Below are positions 22,964-34,312 of a stretch of DNA of 48,716 bases, piece after piece (the stretch's first letter is position 1; each line of letters begins with the position of its first letter). The notes beneath the pieces are model-generated. The model had not been told where the DNA came from. It worked only from the letters and a program-made list of their open reading frames with translations, and did not search any database. The DNA is from Dissophora ornata (Eukaryota > Mortierellomycota > Mortierellomycetes > Mortierellales > Mortierellaceae), in the NCBI GenBank assembly GCA_025201705.1, contig MU616729.1:1-48716 (forward strand), read 5' to 3'. The translations under genes were made by a program, and so were the position numbers.

Positions 22964-25583
22964 CTATAGACCGTTCTTTCTCGCGCCCCAGTCCCCAACA
23001 ATCCTCATCGCCTCCTGATCGCCCTTCATCAGCCTTTCGTCCTCTAGCAATCCGCCCAAACACTCCCACGGGTCCTTGCCTCCACCCCACTTCAGCACAT
23101 GATCCCGCAGCCGCTCTCCTGCATTTCTCGATGTGGGCGATGTCCTAAAGATCCTATCCCAGATCTGACCCGTCACGGTCCGTCCAAAGAGGTATGAATA
23201 GTAACCTGCTCCGTAGCCGTACAGATGCCCAAACCTTGTCTGCCACGCAGTTTCCGGTACAGGGGGTACGATACCCGTCAGACTTTGAAGGTCCTCCATA
23301 GTCTTTGTAGAGTTGAACCCCGGGTTACCCACAATAGTAGAGTAATAGACTTGATCCAGCATCGCCATTGACATCTGAGAGTGCAATTCAATGGCCTGGA
23401 ACGTAGATCTGTTGGCTTGGTGTGCCATCAAAAGACCTGCAGGTAGTGGGGCCCCTGTTTGATAATGTGTCGCAAAGAGACCAAGGACAGCCGGGTCCGC
23501 CAAAAAGTGCTCCATCAGGATTGATGGGATCTCTACAAAATCGATTGGACACCTCGTTCCAGATACGTTGTGGTAGTCGGTCCTTCCGATCATTGCTAAC
23601 GATCAAGTAAAAACGAAGGAAGCAATATGTGTCAAGATGGATGTGTGTGGTGATACTAAACACCATTTTCAACCGTATATCAAAGACGAGGCGCGCTTAC
23701 AGTGCACAGCGTGTCCCATTTCGTGGAACAACGTCTCGACTTCGACCCAGCTTAGCAGCGCCGGCTTTCCTCCCGGAGGTCTTGAGAAACCGCAAGATAG
23801 AACTGCGAGTGGAAGTTGGTACCGGCCCTTTTTCCCGATCATGCTAACACCTGGGTCAGCCATAGCCAGCTCAATTCCTTCGCGGAGCCCCATTCCCTCT
23901 GCGATGTCATGCTCCTCATCGTCATCATCCACTCTGCGAGAGCAGCGTACGGTATAATGGGCTGCGTTCGACTGTTTACCTTGTCGTCCATAAAGGTCGC
24001 AATAAATCGTCCCAATCAACCCTTCGCGCTCGTCCACCACATCCAGCTTTTGGACTTCATCATGCCAAACCTCTCCAGGCAGGACAGTTCCTGGAACAAA
24101 TTTTATCCCGTAGAGATGTGAAAGAAGCTTAGAAACCCCATCCATAGTCGTTCCAACTGAGAAATAAGCCGAGATCGAATCCCCATGTGGCATCGTGCTC
24201 GTTTTGCTGCTGACCATGCGAACATAGAAATCCCTGTCCCAAGCCTCCAGTTTGGCATCTTTGTTCCTTGTATGAACCCGCTTTGCCTTCTGCAGCATAT
24301 TCAGTTCGCCTTCTACCTCCGCCTGCTGACTCTTGCGAAGTGTCTGCAAGAAGGCGCTCACATTCTCTGGGTTTTTGACCATCTTGTCACCTAAAAACAT
24401 GTGCCCATAGCTTGGTAAGCCCACCAACTGCGCGAGATCATACCGCGTCTTGAGCAAGTCGTCCAGCACCGCCACCTTGGACTTGTCCTCAGCCATGCTG
24501 GCTATATACATGTCCCGACGCACCTCTTCGTCTTCGACATGCTTCAGCACCATCTGAGATTCCCACCCAGTGGTTGGCACTGCTGCCACTTTTTCCCCGC
24601 GTTTATTCGTCCTTGTGATCCGTTGAATGTAGTTAGGCGCCAACCCCTGTAGCCGTGATGGGGGACTGACCAAGATGTGTGCTGGTCCTGCACCATAAGT
24701 TGCCGAGTTTTGCATGAAATCCTTGCCCAGGCTCACTATCCTGTCTGAGAGCTGCACAAACTGCGCACGTTTGGCGTCCGACAAATGAATGCCAGACTTT
24801 TCAAAATCTCGCAGGAACACGGGCGCGACTTGTCGCTCTGCGTCTGAGAGCTGTGCCTCAATGCTGGGTGTGCTCACGACTTTGAGAAGGACCTATCAAT
24901 TTGTGTGTGTTGTATCAGTTCTGTTGGTCCGTGACACCGCGAATGCGTCGCAACCTCTTGCTGTCACTCACTTGGTAAAGTCTTGGATCAGTGTTGAGCT
25001 TGTTCATCCAAGAGAACGTCTCCATGTAAACAGTCTCTGCGGCCTGTCTCCAGGCGTTATCTGGGTGCAAACACCGCACAACTTCTGCTGCGTCAATGAC
25101 CTTGCAAAGCACGTCGCTCAATCGATCAAACAACTTGACCACTTTGCGCATCTCGTGTTCGCCCTGGTCAGGCGCATTCGCGATCCTCTCCACCAACAAG
25201 TAGGCTCGTGCGATCGCTGCATTGACAGAGTCTAGGAACGTCTGTGGTGTCTTTAGGTTTGGGTAGAGGAAGAGTCCTTCTGGCGCAGCAGCAGTGGCGT
25301 GGCGCGACTGGGAGGAAGAGGTTGCAGGGCTGTCAAAGAGTTCGCGGAGTGAGACAGTTGCTGCTGCTGCTGTGGTTGCTGACGGGATGGAGGTTGGATT
25401 CAGCGCCGTTGATGAGGCCAGCCTCACATGAGTTAGCAATGAGGCTCTCTTTGACATGTATGCTGAGGCTGAGGCTGACACCTGGCGCCCGGTAGCTGCA
25501 GCCCTGAGGCGTGCTCCATGGAGGGCTGTCCATGTCATGGCTGCATTCCTGCTGCAGAGAAGGCGGCCAAGTCCAGGCGACAT
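22964..25583 (-). CDS. OCT1: Mitochondrial intermediate peptidase (octapeptidyl aminopeptidase), M3 family
   Basis: Exons (complement) 24972-25583, 23701-24892 and 22964-23595 give 811 aa. Seen: an Arg/Ala/Ser-rich N-terminal presequence of about 70 residues; the zinc site HEMGH at 594-598; and the third ligand Glu in DFVEIPS near 623, 29 residues on, the spacing known for thimet-type peptidases. The strongly conserved HNVSGTRCP stretch lies between them. The second intron splits the codon right after the HEMGHAVH motif. Known: removes an N-terminal octapeptide from imported precursors in the matrix after MPP cleavage. The start at 25583 was chosen because it gives a typical presequence; an upstream in-frame Met at 25700 would lie in the PGM 3' region. 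Only 147 nt separate it from the upstream PGM stop. Confidence 0.93.
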
Positions 25584-25680
25584 TTGGAATCTGAGTGGGA
25601 AAGAAAGGGTAACATGAAAAGATGGCGTTGTGCATGACCTACAGAGGAAAAGGGTGGGAAATTTAAAGTGACCTTTTTTT

Positions 25681-25686
25681 TTTATT
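25681..25686 (-). terminator. Poly(A) signal of the phosphoglucomutase gene
   Basis: Minus-strand AATAAA begins 45 nt after the PGM stop and lies 98 nt before the OCT1 ATG, so 3' processing of one gene overlaps the promoter of the next. Confidence 0.5.
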
Positions 25687-25730
25687 GTGAGCATGAACAT
25701 GATGTCTAGGATGTCTTGGATGTCTAGGAT

Positions 25731-27862
25731 TTAGGCAGAAACCCGGTACTGGAGACCGTTGGCCTCGGGTTCGAGCAGCTGCTTGCACATGGCTGCCTCG
25801 ATCTCCTTGGCCTCCGACTCGGCCTCTTCCTTGGTGGAGGACGAGACTTCAAGGTAGTACTTGATCTTGGGCTCCGTGCCACTCGTGCGCAGCGTGAACA
25901 CGCATCCGTTCTCCAGATAGAACGTGATCATCTGCGCCGAAGGCGAGACAGGCAGCGTGGGCACGCCGTCTTTCTTGGATGTGTCGTAGCCCAGCGTCAG
26001 ATCACGCACATTTACGACCTTGTGCGCTCCGATATGGGTGGCGTATGTGGGCCTGTGTGCAAACCGACCGCTCTCGTCGGCTTGGGGTGACGCGCCAAAA
26101 CGCATCTTGTTGAAGATCCTGTCGATTGTCTCTTGCTCGTAGCAGATAAAGTAAGAGTTGGCAGAGGAGAAATATCCATACTTCTTGTAGAGACCATCCA
26201 AATACTGTGAGATTCTGGTTCCGTTCTTATAGAGCTGTGCTGCCATCTGGGCAAAGCACCCCAGAGCACTGACACCATCCTTGTCGCGAACAATGTCACC
26301 CAACATGAATCCAATGGCCTCCTCGTATCCGAAAATAACATCGTAGCCCTCCTTCTCCAGATCAATGGCTCTGTTTCCAATCCATTTGAATCCAGTCAAC
26401 GTGTCCTCCCAGTGAATACCCTCTGTCTTTGCAACCTTGGCCAACATGTTGGAAGAGACTGTTGAGCACAACATAGCAACCTTAGCTATTTTGTCCGCGC
26501 GTATACAATACATCATAGTCGTTAGATTATATTCCACAGACACAATTCTCCATCCATTCCAAGGAAATGTACACATATATCAGCCATCACTTACCATCGC
26601 TCTTTCCAGACGCCCTCCAGTTGTCAAGGGCATTGCAGGCGAACATAGTTCCGATCTGATTGCCAGTGAATAGGACCCACTCTCCAGACTCTTGCTTTTC
26701 TGCGACAGTGAATCGGTCCGCATCAGGATCGTTAGCGAAGACAACCGAGGCGCCGGACTCATCAGCTGCCTTGAAGGCCAATGCCAAAGCACCTTTGCCT
26801 TCCTCGGGATTAGGGAATGCGACAGTGGGGAATTCGGGATCGGGTTGAATCTGCTCCTTTGTGGGAATCAGAGGCTTAAATCCGAAGCGCTCAAAGACTT
26901 GTTTTGCGAAAGGATAACCGACTCCGTGCATCGCAGTGTAGACGAACTTTGTTTCTGAGGCAGCATTGGCCTCTTTGGCAATGCACAACGAGTCGACTTG
27001 ATCAAAGTAGGCGGGAACAAGTTTCTCTGTAGGGTCCTCCAATGCAGGATTCTCAAATGATTTGTAATCCCACACCCAAGGCTCCAAGTTGTCCGTAATC
27101 ATTTTCGCAATACCCTCGTCGTGTGGGGGAATGATCTGACATGCGTTCTCCCAGTAGACTTTGTATCCGTTGTCCTTCTTGGGGTTGTGGGAGGCTGTGA
27201 TCATGATACCGCAGGCAGCATTCAAAGACTTTACACCAAAAGGAACCATGGGCGTGTGGACCAGATTCTTGTATGCATAAACCTTGACGCCTTTGGACAG
27301 GAAAACGCCGGCCGTCAAACGAGCAAAGTCGTTGGAATGGTGGCGGTGGTCATGGCCGATCACGACTCCGCGCTCTTTCGCATTTTCAACATGCTCGAGC
27401 ACATACAGACACAATCCCTGTGAGGCCTGAATGACTGTCAGATCATTCATACGAGAGAATCCAGCCTCCATGGCGGCACGAAGACCTTAAAAATTACAAT
27501 TAAAGGAACCGGCGAATCCAGAAGCAAGGTCAGTACAGAGCAACCCTTTGGAGAGCCGTTGGAGATCGACAGTTGTGATTTGAGGGCATTCTCCTTACCG
27601 GCAGTCCCAAACTCGATGCGGTTGCGGAGACGGGTCTCCAACTCAGCAGTGTTGTTGGCCTCAAGCAGCGTCGAGATCTCCTTGCGGGTTTCAGGGTTCT
27701 AGAGGACGTAGCGTCGAGAGTGGGAAACAGGGTTAGAGGGAGAGCGCGATTGACGTTGTCTCTATACGGAGGTAGAACGTCAGTCCCCTTGGCATCGGGC
27801 TGTACCTGATCAAGGCGCAGCCATTCCTGGGCCAGGTCGGTGATGGATGTTTTAAAGGTCAT
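25731..27862 (-). CDS. PGM3: Phosphohexomutase, phosphoglucomutase-2/phosphopentomutase type
   Basis: Exons (complement) 27806-27862, 27599-27698, 26595-27485 and 25731-26485 give 600 aa. Seen: catalytic phosphoserine loop TASHNPKKDNG with Ser at 151, Mg site DPDADR at 305-310, sugar-binding GYEEAIGF near 402-409, and phosphate-binding RTSGTEPK at 549-556. The stretch NGYKVYWENACQIIPPHD is typical of the PGM2/phosphopentomutase branch (yeast Pgm3/Prm15, human PGM2) rather than classical phosphoglucomutase. The symbol follows yeast usage. Known: interconverts ribose-1-/ribose-5-phosphate and, less well, glucose-1-/glucose-6-phosphate in the cytosol, linking nucleoside salvage with the pentose phosphate pathway. 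The first exon codes only 19 residues. A TATA box lies about 93 nt upstream of the ATG. Confidence 0.92.
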
Positions 27863-27954
27863 TGAATTGAGATGTGGGATGCAGGCACGGGTTGAATGGG
27901 GAAAAGGAATTAAAGGAGAAGAATGAAGGAACGATCGAGCAGCCTCTCGGACCC

Positions 27955-27962
27955 TTTTTATA
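27955..27962 (-). promoter_or_regulatory. TATA box of the phosphohexomutase gene
   Basis: TATAAAAA on the minus strand, 93 nt upstream of the ATG. The 421-nt gap to EGT1 otherwise shows only GC-rich upstream sequence and the EGT1 3' flank. Confidence 0.55.
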
Positions 27963-28238
27963 GGGCAGGTCGTCGATAGGCCAACGAGACGGCCTGGGAA
28001 TGAAACAACATGTGGGGGCGATCTGCGCCCTCGCTCGTCGCCAGTCCTATTCCAGAGAGAGCGGCGCAACACTCGTCAATAAACTATTTAAATCAGTCCC
28101 TGGTATTAGTTTTCTCCACACCACACAGGAGTAATGCGGAATGGAGGTACTGTCCTGGCCACTAAGAGCGATTTTTGGGAGAGAAAAAGTGGATCCACCC
28201 GTTGACTTTGCGGGGTTCGTCTCACAATCAAGCGGGTA

Positions 28239-28244
28239 TTTATT
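28239..28244 (-). terminator. Poly(A) signal of EGT1
   Basis: Minus-strand AATAAA starts 40 nt after the EGT1 stop codon. Confidence 0.55.
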
Positions 28245-28283
28245 TACAAGTAGCCCTCTCTATGAGAATCCCACTATTCCACC

Positions 28284-31200
28284 CTAGCACTGCACTAGAC
28301 GGAAACCCGCAAAGACATACGGATAATTGGCCTGGTACCAGTTGCGGAAGCTGCGTCTCTCTGCGGCCCTTGGGTGCGTCGCCCACGACGCTCCAAGCAC
28401 CACCATGTGCTTCTCGTCAAAAAAGTCGGACGAGTAGCCAGGGTAGAGCTTCGATGTCTCAAACGTGTCCTTGTCCACCAGTGGCGCAAACGGGGTGCGT
28501 GTCCAGTCCCACAATCCTCCCGGTCCACTGAAATCAGCAATCGTTGCCGAAGCCCCACTGTCTTTGTCACGCAGCGACGATTCATCCAGCGAAGGATACC
28601 ATTGGCGGAAGCCATAGTTCTCCATGCCAGTCCTAGGGACAGTCGACTGCTTCAGCTTGTAGGCAATTGAGAGCTCGTGCTCCGACGGCAACCTGTAGGT
28701 TTGACCTGATTGCTGTGAAAGCCAGGCGATATAACCAGTCGCCTGGACGTTCGAGCAGGACACAGGCCACTTTCCAGCAACAGACAATGGTACTGGTCCA
28801 TATACGGTTTTGACGCAGACATAGCCCTCGTTCAAAGTGTCTCCAGTGCCCTGATTGATCAACCACGAAGCTGGGATCCGGTCCCCATCGTTCAGTCTGC
28901 CCTGATATCCGATCGCGAGAAGATAACCAAGGAACTCGCCATTCGTTACCTGGCGAGATTGAATCTTGAAGGGTGCAGGAGCTGTCCTTGAAGAAACAAG
29001 AGGGTTCTCATTGTCCCAGCCAAAAGCGGAATCGATATCATGCTCCTTGTCTTCAAGAAGATCCCCTGCCTCTGAATCATTGTGACCAAGCGACAAGATA
29101 GCATTACTCAAATGCGAGGGGTTGATTGAAATCCACGAGACTGGCTGAACCGTCGACGAAGGTGAGGAGTTGGGAATATCGATCGCTGAGCTCCAAGGCG
29201 CTGGAAGTGATGACGGGGGCATGATATTGGGCGACTGAACCAGCATGTAGATCAGAGTTTCCAGATGCATCACTTCATGTTCAAACGCCATGAATAGAAC
29301 GCGGGCCAGCCTGCGAGTCATGGGGTATGACACTTTGTCGTTTAAAACTCTGAAAACACGCTCCCGGACGCGATCGCGAAAGTCGATAATGGACTCGACG
29401 TTAGGCCAGGTCTCGGGCACTTCTGAATGCGCATGGCACTTCGTGGGGTCGTCCACATCCGGATCAATGCCGCGCTCAAAGATGACATTAAAGTACTCTG
29501 GCTCTGTGAACTTCTCCTTCAGAACCCTCGATAGCTGTGTATCCAAAAAGACAGGGATATGACCGAGATAGAATAAGAATGGATGACGTAGAGCAATAGG
29601 CTGCTCCAGAAGCATGGTCGGGTGCTGGATCATGGTCATGGTAATCAGGTCCCAGGATTTCCAGAGCTCTGTCCACTCTTCCTGTGTGGGACAGGGTGAC
29701 ACCTCGGTCGATTTGAAGTAAAAGGGCGTCTTTCGAACCAGGTGAAGATCGTAGCGGTTGCTGTTGCTGGTCCACTGTCCGGTTTTAGTCATTTCTGTTT
29801 GCTCAAACAGATCCATCGACTCGCGAAGCGACCACTTGTAAGAATATTCAACATTGATGATCTCGTCCTTCTCCAGCCTGACGCGAATAACCTCTTGACC
29901 GTTGTCGGGCGTGGGAGGTCTGTACGTCAATTCATGCGACTCTTTGGCTTGGTAGTACGCTTCATGTCGACCGACCTCGACGTTGTACCGTGCAAAGTAC
30001 CGGAAGTTGTTACGATCGATAAAGTCTTGTTTGAGGAGTACATTAATGTGGTCTAGGCCGTTCATGATAAAGTCTCGAGTAACTCCCCTGGGATCGTTGT
30101 AGGCGAGGGTGATATCGTGCGCGTCGTTGCGACGGTCGATCCCGATGAGCCAATTATCGCCAACGTTGAGGGTCTTGCGATACGAAGAGATGAAATCCTT
30201 GGCTTCCTCGCGGTCGAGGTTTCCAATGGAGGAGCCAAGCCAGAGGAGTGTCTTTGGGACCTCGGGGCCAAGCGAGCTGACAAAGGCCAGACCCTCGTCA
30301 TATGTCCCCCACAGACCTGCTGTTTTGACATTTTCAAATTGCCCGAGAGACTTGAGCGACTGATGGAGGCATGAAAATAATACAATGCAAAATTAGTGAC
30401 ACGTACAGTGCGCAAATAAGACATTATTATGCAGAGTCATTATGCCAACCACTGACTCAGAGTCGTTGCGCCAACCACACAAACACCACAGGGGACTTAG
30501 CCAATTTCTCGGATGCAGGGATGTATTGTATGGAGCTCTCAGATGCGCCGTGTCCTCCTCTCGGAGGTGCGACAATGCGACAAAAACAAAAATTCACACG
30601 CCCACACACAACCATTGAGAAGGGGCCTTGTGGCCCAGGAAATAAGGGGGGGAGTAAAGAGGGAGGCGAGCCCTTAAGAACTTCCGCTCGTAACTGGGAG
30701 CAACAAGAGAGGGGTGTACATGGCGAGGACCTCATTGTTTCCAATTCATGGCACTGTACTGGGTAATACACCATGCTTTTCTCAGGGGCTCTGCTCAGGG
30801 GAATTAATGCACGCCTGTGTGTGGGGAAATATTCAAGAGTGACCCGATCACAAAGTGGACCGTGGGTATGGCGTCAAATGACGACAGAAATAATTCATCG
30901 TTCACTCGTACCTTTGTCAGTTCATCAAGCATAAGGTCCAGCGCGTAGTAACGGATGTTCTTGCGCTTCCTCTCAAGCGCATTCAGTAGCAGGACTGTCT
31001 TGCGGAGCGAGCTGGTTGTGCAATACCGGCAGTAACGTAACCATCCGCAAGGGCATGAAGAACATCATTGAACAATAAACGATAAACAGATGAAAGCAAG
31101 ACGGTCTGTTAGTTCACTGCGCATTAAAAACACCTTCAACACCTGCTGTCAGTAGGACGCTGCGTACCCTGCCCCGAGCTCAACAACAACACTATTGTCA

Positions 31201-31760
31201 GGGATGTGCTCCACAATCTTATCGCCGTCGCGCTCCAGGATCTCGATCTCTTCCTGGGCGAGGTAGTATTCGTCCAGGTATGTGATTTCGTCATAGAGCT
31301 GCAATCCACGGTCGTCATACAGGACCATCGTGGGAATAGTCTTGGGCCCGCCTTCGACTGAAGGCACGAGACCCGAGAGGATCATCTTTGGTAGATCAAA
31401 GGCCGGGGCAGCAGCTTCAGTTGCATCTTCACTCTCGTGGTCCGTGACGCTACTTCCGCTGCTGCTGTCGCTATCAACGCCATCGCCAGTGACGGAAGTG
31501 ACGTCTGTCATGCCGTCCATGCTGTCCGAGTCGACACTGTCGGATTCATCGAGCTGCAAAGCCACGTCGACCTCAGCATGGCTCTGAAACTCTTGGCTCG
31601 CAGAGGACTCCGGGCTCGGGTAAACGTCTTGAGGGCCCTGTGTCTTGTCGACAATCGCTTGCTTAGTCTCTTCTTGGGATTTGGCAGTGGGACGGAGATT
31701 GATGATAGTGGGCGACATCATGGCAAGATTGTAGGCAGCCGGGAAGTGATGTGAGACCAT
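28284..31760 (-). CDS. EGT1: Ergothioneine biosynthesis protein Egt1 (EgtD methyltransferase fused to EgtB sulfoxide synthase)
   Basis: Exons (complement) 31168-31760, 30912-31011 and 28284-30359 give 922 aa. Seen: a Ser/Asp/Glu-rich N-terminal extension of about 115 residues; an EgtD histidine methyltransferase domain (about 120-440) with VVELGAGS for S-adenosylmethionine and LWLGSSIGNF; a DinB-like helical domain (about 455-610) holding FYLGH and HEVMHLE, which supply the EgtB iron ligands; and a formylglycine-enzyme-like domain (about 640-922) ending GASWATHPRAAERRSFRNWY. Known: trimethylates histidine to hercynine, then joins it to cysteine with O2 to give hercynylcysteine sulfoxide. Intron 2 (30360-30911) is 552 nt, by far the longest here. 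The ATG at 31760 has a Kozak-like context (CCACAATGG) and a TATA box about 110 nt upstream. Confidence 0.95.
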
Positions 31761-31870
31761 TGTGGTATATGTGTAAGTCTGGATGTAGTTTTGGGTATGG
31801 ATCTCGGCCGAGTGTGAGAAATGGTGTTGATGGTTGATTTGAGAAACGAAAAGAAGCGAGGAAGGGATGG

Positions 31871-31878
31871 TTTTTATA
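31871..31878 (-). promoter_or_regulatory. TATA box of EGT1
   Basis: TATAAAAA on the minus strand, 111 nt upstream of the chosen ATG. It supports 31760 over the further in-frame Met at 31931, which would lie before the box. Confidence 0.6.
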
Positions 31879-33384
31879 GTGCACATTGTTTGTTGAGGAG
31901 TCGGCATGAGATACTTGCCGTTGTAGATCAAGGGGGTGAGGTCACTTTCACATCTTCATGCGAATTAGTTGTGCCTGCTATGGGTGCACGGTGCTTTGTA
32001 TTTGACATCATGGTTGTCAAAGAGAGTAATATCATACACAAAAATGTATTGAGATTGGCCCCGTGTTAGTGTTCGGTGCTATTCACTACGTACTTATTCA
32101 AATTGATGGAATAGAATATGGCGCAGTTGGTTTTGGGCGGTTCGTCAGCGTGTAGGAGAGCATGCATACCCACATGTGAGGCCGGTGCTGATAGGGTCGC
32201 TACCCCACTGCATACTGAGCATGCTTACAAACCGACTGGACGTCTCGCGGCTGTACTCTTGCTACGTGGACCGATTGCAGAGGAGTATCAGATAAGCGCC
32301 TTGATTGTCAATCCCATTCATGGGACCCTTGCTTGCGTATTACTTTTTTGGGCGAGCGCGTCTGCGCGAGATTAATATTTTCATGTCCTAAAGCGCACAT
32401 TCCAACACTGTGTCTTCTCTTTCATCTACTAACGCCACTAACGCGCATAATATATGTCTCTAAAACACCTGCACTCTCCGGTGTCGTCTCAAAAGAAAGT
32501 GCGAACATGCGTGGCTGGGCCCTCGGATAGCCATCCGCTACAGTCGGCTTTCAAAAGGAAAAAAAAACACAAGCTACGCAGATGCGGACTGAGGTCAAAT
32601 GACGATCGAGTTCGAAAGAACATTATCCGGTTTTTAATGTCCCGCATGCATCTTTGTAAACGAATAGGGACTCAAAAATGGACACGTAGTTGTCCGAACG
32701 AGCCCAGGAACTGCGCATCGTTGTTGATGTGAACTACAGTGACATCCAAAAATTCCGATGAGCCGTTTTCCGCAGCTTGACTTGTGCTATTTGGACCACA
32801 GATTGGTGGCGGGAAGCATCAAACTAGCTGGGTTTGCGCAGTATACCAAAAGTACCATTGTCCTGGCAGATGCGTGTGAAGTTTAGTTGTCACCTCAGCC
32901 TGGCCCTTTTTGCGACTGCAGAGCTGAAAGAAAAGAAACTGCGCACAGCCGCAATCTCTTCGACACACGTAAGTCTGTTTGTGGAGATAGATGCCGAGAA
33001 ACAAACTTTGCCGTCTGCACTCGCATTTTTAAACCAGGGGTGCAACTGGAGGGCATCTGATCGGTCGCTTCCATTGTATTGGTTGAGCTGGATCGCATCG
33101 TCGCTGAACGCGTATGTCGCGTTTTCATTTTGCGATCCTAGGACACCGCCGTAGCCACAAATCTAAAAACCCGCTCTTAAAATAAATGATGCATATTTGT
33201 AAAAATATTGTTCCTTTCCCCGCTTGATCTCAGTCCGCGGATTGGCAAACATATTCAATGTTATTACAGCTTTTATTACAAGAGAGAAAGGAGAGCGGGA
33301 GCTCTCATTTCCCTGACATTAGGGTAATAAGGATAAACAGCTAGAGGGTTAATCTGATGTAAACGTAGCGAACAAATGTCTGCC
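31879..33384. other. Intergenic, no gene seen
   Basis: About 1.5 kb between the EGT1 promoter and the next minus-strand gene. It is mixed in composition, without long repeats, recognisable RNA genes or convincing open frames. A minus-strand AATAAA at 33277-33272 probably belongs to the membrane-protein gene ending at 33385. Confidence 0.5.
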
Positions 33385-33996
33385 TCATGTGCGAGAGTTC
33401 CTATCTAGGTCCAAGGCTCGAGGGATGGGCTGTGAGTTCCTCCGTTCCCGGACATTGCTATTAGACGAGGCGACTTGACTCTGATGGTGATGGTGATGGT
33501 GATGATGTCCTCCCAGAGTCGCTAGGCTGATACTACTCCCTCCTGGAGTCGTGGATGGAGTTCCGGTACCACCTATCCTTCCTCGATCACTCTCGCCGTC
33601 ATCTTCGTCCACAGGCGCAAAACTTCCGGGTTCCTGCTTCTTGGCCCTCCCACTTTTGTACCGCCTCAGTGTCAGACCGCCTATGACTGCCAGGATCACG
33701 ACCGCCATGATGACCAGACCCCAATTCCGCCAGAGGACGGCTTTCGAGGCTCCGTCCCCTGAGGCAGACGCTGTGGAGGTAGGGGATCCGCTGACATATG
33801 GTGGAGGAGGAACTACGCCGAATACAGTGGTTGGCGGGGGCTTTGTTGTGGTGGTTGAGATGGTGTTGTTGGGGAAGAGGGTGATGTTAGCGGTCTGATA
33901 GGCGGGTATGGAAACGGTGGTGCCGTTGATGACGGTGGTGATGATGTGGGTTTCGCTGGCTGGGGGCCATGAGATGGTGGTTATTGTTGTCGGCAT
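33385..33996 (-). CDS. Thr-rich single-pass membrane protein with octahistidine tract
   Basis: A 203-codon frame. Seen: a Thr/Pro-rich N-terminal segment with several N-glycosylation sequons (NGT, NIT, NTI); one membrane helix at about 92-110 (WGLVIMAVVILAVIGGLTL) followed by RRYKSGRAKK, placing the N-terminus outside by the positive-inside rule; an acidic patch; and eight His at 164-171 encoded by near-perfect CAT/CAC repeats. No signal peptide is visible at this start. An acceptor-like ..CCACCGCAG lies 24 nt before the ATG, so a 5' exon carrying a signal peptide may be missing. The family is unrecognised; the layout is that of small fungal surface or sensor-like proteins. Possible poly(A) signal about 110 nt downstream. 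Confidence 0.55.
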   Translation of the reverse strand: MPTTITTISWPPASETHIITTVINGTTVSIPAYQTANITLFPNNTISTTTTKPPPTTVFGVVPPPPYVSGSPTSTASASGDGASKAVLWRNWGLVIMAVVILAVIGGLTLRRYKSGRAKKQEPGSFAPVDEDDGESDRGRIGGTGTPSTTPGGSSISLATLGGHHHHHHHHQSQVASSNSNVRERRNSQPIPRALDLDRNSRT

Positions 33997-34312
33997 GAGT
34001 GGCTCGGTGGACCTGCGGTGGAGGGGGTGATGGCTGATCCGTCCTGGAATCCTTGCTGCGTCCCAGCGTTGATTTCGTCCGAGATGAGAATAGAGAGAGG
34101 AGAGGCAGGGACGGGTTCATTCTTGGCGCATGTTGGCGCCCAGGTGCGATACAAAAGCCACAGCTCTCGCACGCATGGGCCAGACAGACACAGGTGCACG
34201 CCGCCGCTCGGCGCGGCGTGCTGTACGAGGCGTCGATTTTCCACGCCCGCTTGCTTGTTTCCCTCCATCTCACCCTCTCCATCCTCTTCATCTCCCCAAT
34301 CATCCCCACGCC
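33997..34312. promoter_or_regulatory. Short divergent promoter region
   Basis: 316 nt between the starts of the minus-strand membrane protein and the plus-strand YbjQ-domain gene. It probably contains both promoters and possibly an unassigned 5' exon of the membrane-protein gene. The side next to the YbjQ gene is CT-rich (CCCTCCATCTCACCC). Confidence 0.4.

Noticed and set aside
32590..32640. GAGTTCGAA sequence resembling a tRNA B box
   Set aside because: It has no A box, acceptor stem or T-loop pairing at tRNA spacing. No tRNA was supported anywhere in the window.
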